Shown one piece after another: positions 42,261-50,155 of a stretch of 64,000 nucleotides of DNA. The notes beneath the pieces are model-generated. The model had not been told where the DNA came from, ran no database searches, and worked only from the letters and a program-made list of their open reading frames with translations. The stretch comes from an uncultured Gammaproteobacteria bacterium (GTDB lineage Bacteria > Pseudomonadota > Gammaproteobacteria > Arenicellales > Poriferihabitantaceae). The position numbers and the translations under genes were made by a program. The stretch's first letter is position 1; each line of letters opens with the position of its first letter. The stretch covers positions 1 through 64,000 of the forward strand of contig CAMYNW010000005.1 in the NCBI GenBank assembly GCA_947259885.1, read 5' to 3'.

Positions 42261-42908
42261 GTGTGTCGATTATTACTCATATCAAGTCCGCGAGATTTTG
42301 ATCCCAATCCGTTGCTGCAAGAGTTCCGCGGCGTGTGTCGGAACAGTCGCGAATATCAAGGTCACGGTTGGGGGTGTGCCTGGTTGAATCCAGACCAGAG
42401 CTGGGGGCTTTATCATGATATTGCGCCGGTATGGGAGGATCCGAAGAATGACATCCCGAACACCCGCCTGTTTCTCGCTCATGCTCGCAGTGCATTTCGC
42501 GACGAAGGTATTGTTGTTGAAAACAATATGCCCTTTTCCGACGGTACTTCGGTTTTTCTTTTTAACGGTGAACTGCGAGGAGTTAAGATCAAAGCGGACG
42601 GCCGCATTGGTGCAGAAAAGATATACAACTATATTCGGCGCTTTGATCACGGGGATCTAGCCGCAGCTGCGCGTAAAGCCACTACTATCATCGCTAAGCG
42701 AACCCGATACATTCGTGCAATGAACTTCTTTCTGGCACAGCCCGATAGGATTCAGGTGTGCAGCTGGTTTGGAGAAGATCCGGATTATTTCCAGATGCGC
42801 AGCACCGTCAGCGGTAGCACCCACATCATATGCTCTGAGCCGCTGCCAAGAATATCGAGCAGCTGGGATAGAATGCCCAACCATAGCGTTCAAACAATAA
42901 GTTTATAA
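42261..42908 (+). CDS. Class II (Ntn) glutamine amidohydrolase-like protein in the LysW operon
   Basis: A 215-residue protein starting at GTG 42261, chosen because codon 2 is Cys: after Met removal this gives the N-terminal cysteine nucleophile (MCRLLLISS) of YafJ/EgtC-like class II amidotransferases. Other active-site elements are in place: QGHGWGCAW (33-41), AHARSAF with Arg76 for the substrate carboxylate, NNMPF (88-92) and FNGEL with Asn102-Gly103 for the oxyanion hole. It has no synthase domain, so it should hydrolyse a gamma-glutamyl amide by itself. It lies between lysY and lysZ. In this operon it could deamidate the Gln end of LysW or release the finished amino acid. Confidence 0.85.
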   Translation: MCRLLLISSPRDFDPNPLLQEFRGVCRNSREYQGHGWGCAWLNPDQSWGLYHDIAPVWEDPKNDIPNTRLFLAHARSAFRDEGIVVENNMPFSDGTSVFLFNGELRGVKIKADGRIGAEKIYNYIRRFDHGDLAAAARKATTIIAKRTRYIRAMNFFLAQPDRIQVCSWFGEDPDYFQMRSTVSGSTHIICSEPLPRISSSWDRMPNHSVQTISL

Positions 42909-42948
42909 TGATTTGGTTTATTACTTTTACCTTACCTGGTGAGTCAGT

Positions 42949-43740
42949 GTGATCATCGTTAAAATCGGCGGTGGAGAATCGCTTAATTTGCAAGCAATCG
43001 TTAGTGACCTGTCTGAACTTGAGCGCCCTTTCATTATTATCCACGGCGCCAATGCTTTGCGTGACCAGGTTGCGGCAAAAATAGGATTTGAAAAGACCAC
43101 CATCACGTCGGCTTCTGGTTACCAGAGTGTATTTTCTGATGACTCAGCGCTGGACGCGATCTTAATGACATACAGTGGGCTGCGAAATAAACGCCTGGTA
43201 GAAATGTGCCAGCGCGTTGGTATAAACGCCGTGGGCCTCAGCGGTATTGATGGCCGGGTCATACAGGGCCAACGCAATAGCGGCATCCGGGTAATCGAAA
43301 ATGGAAAGAAAATGTTGAAAAGGGATCTTTCCGGCAAACCAAGGTCGATCAATAAAGACCTCTTAGACCTGTTAATGGCTAATGGATATACCCCCGTTCT
43401 GACTATTCCTATTTGTGACCAGGATGGCTGCGCGATTAACTCTGAAAACGATGATATTGTGTGCGAGCTGCAGAAATCGCTGGATGCAGAAACGGTTATC
43501 CAGCTGATAGAGGCTCCTGGATTTTTGGATGATGCGAATCATCCGGATTCTATTGTGCCCAAGCTTTCGCGCGACGAACTCTCCGCCCGCGAACAGCAGG
43601 TGAGCGGCAGAATGAAGCGCAAGATGCATGCGCTGAACAAGCTGGCAACGGGTTCAATCAGAGAAATTATTATTGCAGACGGCCGCACCGAGCACCCGAT
43701 TCACGATGCGCTGAATGGGGGCGGCACCTGGATAACCTGA
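42949..43740 (+). CDS. lysZ: LysZ/ArgB-type amino acid kinase acting on the LysW conjugate
   Basis: Phosphorylates the side-chain carboxylate of the LysW-bound amino acid; homologous to acetylglutamate kinase. The 263-residue protein starts at GTG with MIIVKIGGGE, the phosphate-binding lysine and Gly-rich loop, then FIIIHGANALRDQ and GLSGIDGRVIQGQR typical of LysZ/ArgB. The C-terminal ATP-binding part contains SGRMKRKMHALNKLATG. The stop overlaps the lysJ start by one base (TGATG). It belongs with LysW by context and by its LysZ-like length. Confidence 0.9.
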   Translation: MIIVKIGGGESLNLQAIVSDLSELERPFIIIHGANALRDQVAAKIGFEKTTITSASGYQSVFSDDSALDAILMTYSGLRNKRLVEMCQRVGINAVGLSGIDGRVIQGQRNSGIRVIENGKKMLKRDLSGKPRSINKDLLDLLMANGYTPVLTIPICDQDGCAINSENDDIVCELQKSLDAETVIQLIEAPGFLDDANHPDSIVPKLSRDELSAREQQVSGRMKRKMHALNKLATGSIREIIIADGRTEHPIHDALNGGGTWIT

Positions 43741-44903
43741 TGATGAACTGGATCGAGCTTGAGAAACAATTTGCCTTTGAGGTTTTTCCTAAACGGGATC
43801 TTGTGATTACCCGGGGACAAGGGGCAATCCTGTGGGACGACAAGGGCAACGAATATATCGATTGTACTGCCGGGATTGGAGTCGCCAACGTTGGTCACGC
43901 TAATCCTGACGTAGTGGAAGCTTTACATACCCAGGCGCAAAAATTGATCACCTGCCCAGGCATTTTTTATAATGATGCCAGAGCCAGATTGATGCAAAAA
44001 CTGGTGCAAGCCGCGCCGCAAGGATTAACCCGAGCCTTCCTGTGTAATTCCGGCACCGAGGCCATGGAGGCGGCAATTAAGTTTGCCCGCCTCACTACCG
44101 GAAAAAATGGCTTTATAAGCGCTATGCGTGGATTCCATGGCCGGTCCATGGGCGCTCTCAGCGCTACTTATAAATATCGTGAGGAATTCGAGCCGCTGAT
44201 CCCGGGCCATCAGTTTGTACCCTTTGGCAACTTGAGTAAGCTGGAATCAGCAATCGGGATGGATACCGGCGCCATCATTCTGGAACTGGTTCAGGGAGAA
44301 GGCGGGGTCCGCCCGGCAGATCCCGAATATCTTAAAGGTGTCCAGGCGCTGTGCAATCAGAATGATGTGTTATTGATTGCCGATGAAGTCCAGACCGGCT
44401 TCGGACGTACCGGCAAAATGTTCGCCTGTCAGACCTATGAAATCGCTCCGGATATCATGACCCTGGCAAAAGGGATTGCTGGGGGAGTCCCAATGGGGGC
44501 CACGCTTTGCAGCGACCGTATTGCCTCTGCTGCCGGAAAACATGGTTCGACCTTCGGTGGCAATCCACTTGCTTGTGCTGCTGCCGAGGCGACCATAGAT
44601 TATTTACAATCCCACGGCCTTGCAGAGCGTGCTGCCGAGCTAGGAGCGGCATTCATTGGTCGATTCAATGCCCGCTCACCAGCGGTGGTGCGTGAAGTTC
44701 GTCAACTCGGGCTGATGATTGGCATCGAGCTTAAAGTCCGATCCCGACCCTACCTGGAAAAGTTAATGCATGCAGGGGTGCTGGCATTGCCCGCAGGACC
44801 GACCGTTATCAGATTGTTACCGCCTCTTGTCATATCAGAGGAGAAATTGCTCGAGGCATGCGATATTCTTGTTGATGTTCTAAATCAAGACCTGAGCACC
44901 TGA
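43740..44903 (+). CDS. lysJ: LysJ/ArgD-type aminotransferase acting on the LysW conjugate
   Basis: PLP-dependent class III aminotransferase that aminates the LysW-linked semialdehyde to the diamino acid, with glutamate as donor. The 387-residue protein has the cofactor-binding NSGTEAMEAAIKFAR (about residues 101-115), GFHGRSMGALSATYK, the Asp-containing IADEVQTGFGRTGKMFA and the Schiff-base lysine in MTLAKGIAGGVPMGA near residue 245. It begins one base inside lysZ; a second in-frame ATG follows at once. It is the last recognisable LysW-pathway gene; no lysK-type peptidase follows. Confidence 0.92.
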   Translation: MMNWIELEKQFAFEVFPKRDLVITRGQGAILWDDKGNEYIDCTAGIGVANVGHANPDVVEALHTQAQKLITCPGIFYNDARARLMQKLVQAAPQGLTRAFLCNSGTEAMEAAIKFARLTTGKNGFISAMRGFHGRSMGALSATYKYREEFEPLIPGHQFVPFGNLSKLESAIGMDTGAIILELVQGEGGVRPADPEYLKGVQALCNQNDVLLIADEVQTGFGRTGKMFACQTYEIAPDIMTLAKGIAGGVPMGATLCSDRIASAAGKHGSTFGGNPLACAAAEATIDYLQSHGLAERAAELGAAFIGRFNARSPAVVREVRQLGLMIGIELKVRSRPYLEKLMHAGVLALPAGPTVIRLLPPLVISEEKLLEACDILVDVLNQDLST

Positions 44904-44943
44904 GCAAATCATATTAACCACCGACTTCTACCGATTTTTCGCA

Positions 44944-45735
44944 TTGAGCAAACCATTAAAAATTCAACACTCTATGTCCGGTGACAAACAATCTGCTTCC
45001 GGTCGATATATGGACCTGGTAGTAGGTCGGCGCGGCTGGTTCAATTTACTACTGTACGAGCTGGTCGTAATGGTTGCGCAAAAACGGGCCGGGGCTCTGG
45101 GGCTATTGCTGCGAAAAAAAATGTATCCCTGGATCTTGGGCAATGTAGGTCGCGATGTCACCTTCGGCAGTAATGTGGTCATACGACATCCGCACAAAAT
45201 CCGTATTGGTAATGGGGTGGTAATTGATGAAAATGTTTTGCTCGACGCCAAAGGTGACTCAAATCAAGGCATCGATATAGGCGCCGGCAGCTATATCGGC
45301 AGAAACTCAATCATCAGCTGCAAAAATGGTGATATCGCTCTTGGCGAAAATGCCAATATAGGGTGGAACTGCACGATCGCAGCAACAAGCCGCATTCGCA
45401 TAGGGCGCGACTGCATCATCGCCGCCTACAGTTATATTATTGGCGGCGGCAATTATCATTACGACAACATCGATGTCCCGATGTGTCAGGCTTATGACAA
45501 TCAGGGCAAAGGGGGGGTGGAGCTCAAAGACGATGTCTGGCTCGGTTCCCATGTTGCAGTGCTGGATGGTGTCACGATATTCGATGGATGCGTCGTCGCC
45601 TCCGGCTCAACGGTCACCAGGGATTTGCCGACGATGTCCATCAGTCTAGGCTCTCCTGCGAAGCCGGTGAGGCAGCGGCACCCGGGTGAAAAAGCGCAAG
45701 CAGCCGCTGCAAGCAGCGCCCAAGCGACGCAGTAA
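44944..45735 (+). CDS. Left-handed beta-helix acyltransferase-like protein
   Basis: A 263-residue protein with hexapeptide-repeat character (VTFGSNVVIRHPHKIRIGNG, IDIGAGSYIGRNSIISCKNG, IALGENANIGWNC), as in acetyltransferases of the WbbJ/CatB kind that modify sugars. YHYDNIDVPM lies where these enzymes place the catalytic His. The start is unsure: TTG 44944 or ATG 44974. It begins 40 bp after lysJ on the same strand, so it may share the transcript, yet the sequence type points to surface polysaccharide work. The acyl donor and acceptor are unknown. Confidence 0.8.
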   Translation: MSKPLKIQHSMSGDKQSASGRYMDLVVGRRGWFNLLLYELVVMVAQKRAGALGLLLRKKMYPWILGNVGRDVTFGSNVVIRHPHKIRIGNGVVIDENVLLDAKGDSNQGIDIGAGSYIGRNSIISCKNGDIALGENANIGWNCTIAATSRIRIGRDCIIAAYSYIIGGGNYHYDNIDVPMCQAYDNQGKGGVELKDDVWLGSHVAVLDGVTIFDGCVVASGSTVTRDLPTMSISLGSPAKPVRQRHPGEKAQAAAASSAQATQ

Positions 45736-45836
45736 TATCAGGCCGTTTCACCTGTCCTGAGCACGCCCGTGAACGTGCGGCTGCTGCCCATTAGCCGGTG
45801 TTATAATCCGCCGCCTGTTCAGTCCCAGCCCACCCT

Positions 45837-46565
45837 ATGAGCTTTAAGTCCAAGGTCGAAGACCTGTTGCGCAACTGCCCGCCTTTGTTCCGCTTTGCTT
45901 CCCGGATGTACCACAAAATGCACGGCTCTTTTCGCACCTTGAGTCCAGGTGCACCGGGTGCGATTCGCAAAGGATTTGAGAGGGTGCAGCAACGAGACGG
46001 CAGTGTGGATGGCGATTACTACGAATTTGGTTTGTTTCGTGGATATACCTTCTTACAGGCATGGAACCATGCCAGGGACCTTGAATTATCGGAGGTTAAT
46101 TTTTACGGTTTCGACTCGTTTGAAGGTCTGCCGCCAGCAGAGGGAATTGATCAGGCCGATGGTCGATTTTTTGAAGGTCAGTTTGCCTGTTCACGTCAAG
46201 AAGTAGAGAGAAACCTGGCCAGTGAAGGGGTGCATCTCGACAAGATTAACCTGGTGGAGGGTTACTACGAAGACTCTTTGACCGAAGATCTTCACAGCCG
46301 CTTTGCATTTAAGCCGGCAGCCGTGGTGCTGCTGGACTGCGACTACTATTCTTCGACGGTCACTGCTTTAAAGTGGATGGAGCCCTATATCCAGGCCGGT
46401 ACGATACTGCTTTTTGACGACTGGTTTTCCTATGGTGAAAGTAACGAACTAGGCCAACAAAAAGCCTTTCAGGAATTTCTTGACCGTCACCCAGAGTACC
46501 GCTCTGAAGCCCTTTGGGAGTTTGAGAATCACGGCAAGGGTTTCGAGTTGCAAACGGCTACTTAG
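45837..46565 (+). CDS. TylF-like SAM-dependent methyltransferase
   Basis: A 242-residue class I methyltransferase of the TylF/MycF group: GDYYEFGLFRGYTFLQAW (about residues 59-76) as SAM site, FYGFDSFEGLPP as family segment, and acidic metal-site stretches LLDCDYYSS and LLFDDWFSYG. It is 101 bp downstream of the acyltransferase, with a possible -10 (TATAAT at 45802) between them, so it may have its own promoter. The substrate is probably a sugar or small hydroxylated compound. It is a divergent second copy of the type at 11693. Confidence 0.8.
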   Translation: MSFKSKVEDLLRNCPPLFRFASRMYHKMHGSFRTLSPGAPGAIRKGFERVQQRDGSVDGDYYEFGLFRGYTFLQAWNHARDLELSEVNFYGFDSFEGLPPAEGIDQADGRFFEGQFACSRQEVERNLASEGVHLDKINLVEGYYEDSLTEDLHSRFAFKPAAVVLLDCDYYSSTVTALKWMEPYIQAGTILLFDDWFSYGESNELGQQKAFQEFLDRHPEYRSEALWEFENHGKGFELQTAT

Positions 46566-46620
46566 TGGACACGATACAGGCGATATTTGTTTTCGCCTGC
46601 ATAAAGACATATTATCTGGC

Positions 46621-46747
46621 TGTCTCAACGGGGCGCTCATTCTACGCGATGCCTGCAAATACGGTACTCGTAGAATGAGCTGAGAGGCTCAAAAACAGCC
46701 GACCCGTCGAACCTGATCCAGATCATACTGGCGGAGGAATTGAGAAC
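46621..46747 (+). ncRNA. TPP riboswitch (THI element)
   Basis: The conserved cores CTGAGA (46680-46685) and AACCTGATCCAGATCATACT (46710-46729) followed by GGCGGAGGAA mark a thiamin pyrophosphate riboswitch. Stem P1 pairs TCTCAA (46623-46628) with TTGAGA (46740-46745). P3 is long: GCTCATTCTACG (46635-46646) pairs perfectly with CGTAGAATGAGC (46669-46680). It stands 73 bp before the thiB start and should lower thiBPQ expression when TPP is plentiful. Confidence 0.95.
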
Positions 46748-46817
46748 CATTAGGTGGCCGGCTTCCCGACTACCGGCTCGCCACTCCGCACTGGTTGACA
46801 TTTACGAGGAACTAACC

Positions 46818-47810
46818 GTGCGCTTTTGTTTAATTGCTCTACTGCTTATATCCAACCTGGCCTTGGCCCAGGATAAACCTGTTTTAACCGTTTACACATA
46901 CGATTCTTTTGCCTCGGAGTGGGGTCCAGGCCCAAAAGTTGAAGCCGCGTTTGAGGAAGAGTGTGAGTGTGATCTAAATTTTGTGGCCGTAGATAGTTCC
47001 ACCGGAATACTGAGTCGAGTTCAACTGGAAGGTGAAGGCTCTTCCGCCGATGTTGTACTTGGTCTGGATAACAGCTTGGTAGTCGAAGCCCAAAACACCG
47101 GGTTGATTGCGGAACATGAAGTGGATATGACTAAACTTGATTTGCCGCTGCCATGGAACAATCAAAAATTCTTGCCGTTTGATTTCGGTTTTTTTGCTTT
47201 TATTTACGACACCTCACGGATGACGTCTCCGCCAAATAGTTTCGAAAAACTGTTGGACGCTGGCGACAATCTTAAGATTGTAATTCAGGATCCTCGCTCT
47301 AGCACAACAGGACTTGGGTTCCTGTTATGGGTCAAGTCACTTTATGGTGAGGATGCACCACAAGCTTGGAACAGACTGGCACCTAAAGTGCTCACGGTAA
47401 CCAAAGGCTGGTCCGAAGCTTATGGAATGTTCCTGGAAGGCGAGGCTGATATGGTGCTGAGCTACACGACCTCTCCTGCCTACCACATGATTGTTGAACA
47501 AGAGAGTCGCTATAAAGCGATCGGCTTTCCAGAAGGACATGGGATCCAGATTGAGGTGGCCGCTGTTCTTAAAAATGCACCCCATCCGGAACTGGCCCAG
47601 CGCTTTATGCGTTTCATCGCCAGTGAACCCTTCCAAACTCTGATCCCAACCGGCAACTGGATGTATCCGGTAATATTCCCCAAGCAAGGACTTCCAGCCG
47701 AGTTTCGTGACCTGGTGCGTCCTATTAAAACCCTGATGATCGACCCCCAGGGGATCGCAGACAATAAAGCGGATTGGATTGACGAGTTCAATCAGGCGCT
47801 CAGCCAGTAA
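46818..47810 (+). CDS. thiB: Thiamin ABC transporter substrate-binding protein
   Basis: Periplasmic protein that captures thiamin, TMP or TPP for ThiPQ. The start at GTG 46818 is chosen: it has a GAGGA ribosome-binding site 7 bases upstream and gives a clean signal peptide (MRFCLIALLLISNLALAQ). The longer frame from 46740 would begin inside the riboswitch. The mature protein, about 310 residues, has VYTYDSFASEWGPGPKVEAAFE at its N-terminus (in two parts), typical of ThiB, and the SYTTSPAYH segment of the ligand site. thiP starts 34 bp downstream. Confidence 0.95.
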   Translation: MRFCLIALLLISNLALAQDKPVLTVYTYDSFASEWGPGPKVEAAFEEECECDLNFVAVDSSTGILSRVQLEGEGSSADVVLGLDNSLVVEAQNTGLIAEHEVDMTKLDLPLPWNNQKFLPFDFGFFAFIYDTSRMTSPPNSFEKLLDAGDNLKIVIQDPRSSTTGLGFLLWVKSLYGEDAPQAWNRLAPKVLTVTKGWSEAYGMFLEGEADMVLSYTTSPAYHMIVEQESRYKAIGFPEGHGIQIEVAAVLKNAPHPELAQRFMRFIASEPFQTLIPTGNWMYPVIFPKQGLPAEFRDLVRPIKTLMIDPQGIADNKADWIDEFNQALSQ

Positions 47811-47844
47811 ACCAAGGCTATCCTGCGGAGCTGGTTGAGATCCC

Positions 47845-49434
47845 ATGCCCGGTCTGGTTGCAGCTGTGCTGGTAGCGCTAACGGTAATTGGCGCACTATG
47901 CGGCCTGGCGATCCATGCTGGAAATATTCCTCTTCTTGAGCAGTTAGGGAAGTCTTATACCTGGTCTATTATCCGTTTCACTTTTGCCCAGGCCGCGCTC
48001 TCGACATTGTTCAGTGTGGTCCTGGCTGTTCCACTTGCCAGGGCACTTTACAGACGACAGCATTTTTTCGGCAGAGAGCTGCTTATTCGATTTACCAGCA
48101 TATCTTTAATCGTGCCCACGATGGTAGCCGTCCTGGGCATTATCGCTGTTCATGGTCGGAATGGATGGATTAACGATTTACTGACTCTAATCGGCTTTTC
48201 AAGGCAGGACTATTTATATGGTTTGAATGGAATCTTAATTGCCCATGTTTTCTTCAACCTGCCCCTGGTTACCCGACTATTTCTCAACGGACTGTCCGAT
48301 ATACCGGCCTACCAGTGGAAGCTGGCAACACTGCTCGGATTTAACAGTAGACAAAATTTCAAATTGATAGAATGGCCAGCAATACGAGGGCTGGTACCAG
48401 GTGCGACGGGTATTGTATTTCTGCTGTGTTTCACCAGCTTTGCTATCGTGCTGTCTCTGGGCGGTGGTCCCGGCTCTACGACTCTTGAGGTGGCAATCTA
48501 CCAGGCGATTCGATTCGACTTTGATCTTTCCAAAGCGGTAGCGCTATCCCTTATTCAGATTGGTTTGTGTCTGGTTTTAGCGTTTTTGTTTTTTTCAAAA
48601 CAACCGGTTCTAAAACTTCAATCTGATCAACCACCAGGGGTGGATCGGCCTGACAGTGGCCAGGTGATGGGTATTGTCCAAGACAACCTGGTCATTAGTT
48701 TGGCCGCAATATTTCTAGTGTCACCGTTTGCTGCGGTTCTGATTAACAGTCTTTCTGGCAACGGTTGGGTCATCCTGGCCGATCAGCGTTTCTGGCGTGC
48801 GTTCAGGTCAAGCATTTTTATCAGTCTTAGCGCCGGAATGTTAGCGACCATACTTGGCCTCTCTATTGCACATTTGATTGCTAAACTGCGCCACAATCAG
48901 GCGTCCAGCTGGCTCGGTACTATTCCCGAGTTGGTCGGCATGCTGACATTATTGATACCACCCATCACCCTGGGTACCGGGCTATTCCTTTTATTCCGGT
49001 CTTTCACGGACGCCCTGTCCTTGGGTCAGTGGCTGGTGATTTTAATCAATGCCCTGTTTACCTTGGCATTTACACTCAGGATCTTAGTGGCGCCGGTACA
49101 GCAACAGCACAATCGATTCCTTCATCTCAGTCGAAGCCTTGGGGTAACGGGCTGGAATCAGTGGCAACTGGTGTTATGGCCGACACTCAAGAAACCCATC
49201 TGTTACGCCATGGCAGTATCAACCACGCTGTCTGCAGGAGATATGGGGGTCATTGCCCTGTTCGGTACCGATCGGTTAAGTACGCTACCACTTCTCATTT
49301 ATCGATTACTTGGTAACTATCGATTGGACCAAGCCGCTGTAGTGGCTATTTGCTTGTGCACCCTGTGCCTGTTTTTGTTCTGGTCCATCGAAAAGCTGGC
49401 ACATACTCCGGCAGGCTTTAAATCTCATGCTTGA
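47845..49434 (+). CDS. thiP: Thiamin ABC transporter permease
   Basis: Inner-membrane permease of 529 residues with about twelve hydrophobic segments: a fused double permease, as in the ThiP family. Two coupling loops are visible, one around YQWKLATLLGFNSRQNFKLI and one around SLGVTGWNQWQLVLWPTLKK, each ahead of a C-terminal helix group. It overlaps thiQ by 8 bp. Both length and arrangement agree with Escherichia coli ThiP. Confidence 0.95.
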   Translation: MPGLVAAVLVALTVIGALCGLAIHAGNIPLLEQLGKSYTWSIIRFTFAQAALSTLFSVVLAVPLARALYRRQHFFGRELLIRFTSISLIVPTMVAVLGIIAVHGRNGWINDLLTLIGFSRQDYLYGLNGILIAHVFFNLPLVTRLFLNGLSDIPAYQWKLATLLGFNSRQNFKLIEWPAIRGLVPGATGIVFLLCFTSFAIVLSLGGGPGSTTLEVAIYQAIRFDFDLSKAVALSLIQIGLCLVLAFLFFSKQPVLKLQSDQPPGVDRPDSGQVMGIVQDNLVISLAAIFLVSPFAAVLINSLSGNGWVILADQRFWRAFRSSIFISLSAGMLATILGLSIAHLIAKLRHNQASSWLGTIPELVGMLTLLIPPITLGTGLFLLFRSFTDALSLGQWLVILINALFTLAFTLRILVAPVQQQHNRFLHLSRSLGVTGWNQWQLVLWPTLKKPICYAMAVSTTLSAGDMGVIALFGTDRLSTLPLLIYRLLGNYRLDQAAVVAICLCTLCLFLFWSIEKLAHTPAGFKSHA

Positions 49435-50044
49435 ACTGAACAACGTAGCGTACCGCTACCCCGAAGCTAGCGTGCAGATTGACTTCCAGGTAGAAACCGG
49501 GCGTGCAGCTGCGCTGATGGGTCCGAGTGGCTGTGGAAAGACTACAGTACTCAACCTGATCGCGGGCTTATTGCACCCGGCACACGGGGAAATCAAATTC
49601 AACCACCAATCATTGCTTACGCTAAAGCCAGCCGAGCGCCCGGTCACTTTTTTATTCCAGGCTCATAATCTTTTTCCCCACCTGACGGTGTGGCAGAACC
49701 TGGCTCTTGGTGTCGACCCCGGATTGAAAGTTTCGCCTCGGGAAAAACAAAATATCGCGCGCGCCCTCGAATGGATTTCTATGCCCGAATTTTCCGAACG
49801 TTTCCCTTCCGATCTGTCCGGTGGGCAGCAGCAGCGCGTCGCCCTGGCTAGGTGTCTACTCAGGAACCGTCCGTTACTTCTTTTAGATGAACCATTCAGC
49901 GCTCTCGATCAATCTTTGCGATCTGAGATGATTGCCCTGATTGGTGAGCTCCAGCAACAACAGAGCCTCACGCTGGTGGTAGCAACTCATCAGTTACAGG
50001 ATGCTGAAGCTCTAGACGCCCGAATCGTCACAATGGAAGCATAG
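49427..50044 (+). CDS. thiQ: Thiamin ABC transporter ATP-binding protein
   Basis: ATPase that powers thiamin uptake. The 205-residue protein has Walker A GPSGCGKTT (residues 33-41), the Q-loop FLFQAHNLFPHL, the signature LSGGQQQRVALARCL and Walker B LLLLDEPFSALD. It is short, as ThiQ proteins are, without a regulatory tail. The start lies within the end of thiP. This closes the riboswitch-controlled thiBPQ operon. Confidence 0.95.
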   Translation: MLELNNVAYRYPEASVQIDFQVETGRAAALMGPSGCGKTTVLNLIAGLLHPAHGEIKFNHQSLLTLKPAERPVTFLFQAHNLFPHLTVWQNLALGVDPGLKVSPREKQNIARALEWISMPEFSERFPSDLSGGQQQRVALARCLLRNRPLLLLDEPFSALDQSLRSEMIALIGELQQQQSLTLVVATHQLQDAEALDARIVTMEA

Positions 50045-50155
50045 AGATTTAGATAAACGACCTGAACCAACCTCGCAGTTATCCGTCTGCTGATGAAATT
50101 GCTCAGTATATAAAAACTACCGATTTATCTTCGAATAACATTGCCTTCGCGCCGG

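Noticed and set aside
41204..44903. Calling these genes argC, argB and argD of the acetyl pathway
   Set aside because: They follow a lysW gene and a lysX ligase with tight spacing, and the kinase has the short LysZ-type form; no acetyltransferase gene of arginine synthesis is present.
46740..46817. Upstream extension of thiB by 26 codons
   Set aside because: It would start inside the P1 stem of the TPP riboswitch and add a polar segment before the signal peptide; GTG 46818 has a good ribosome-binding site.
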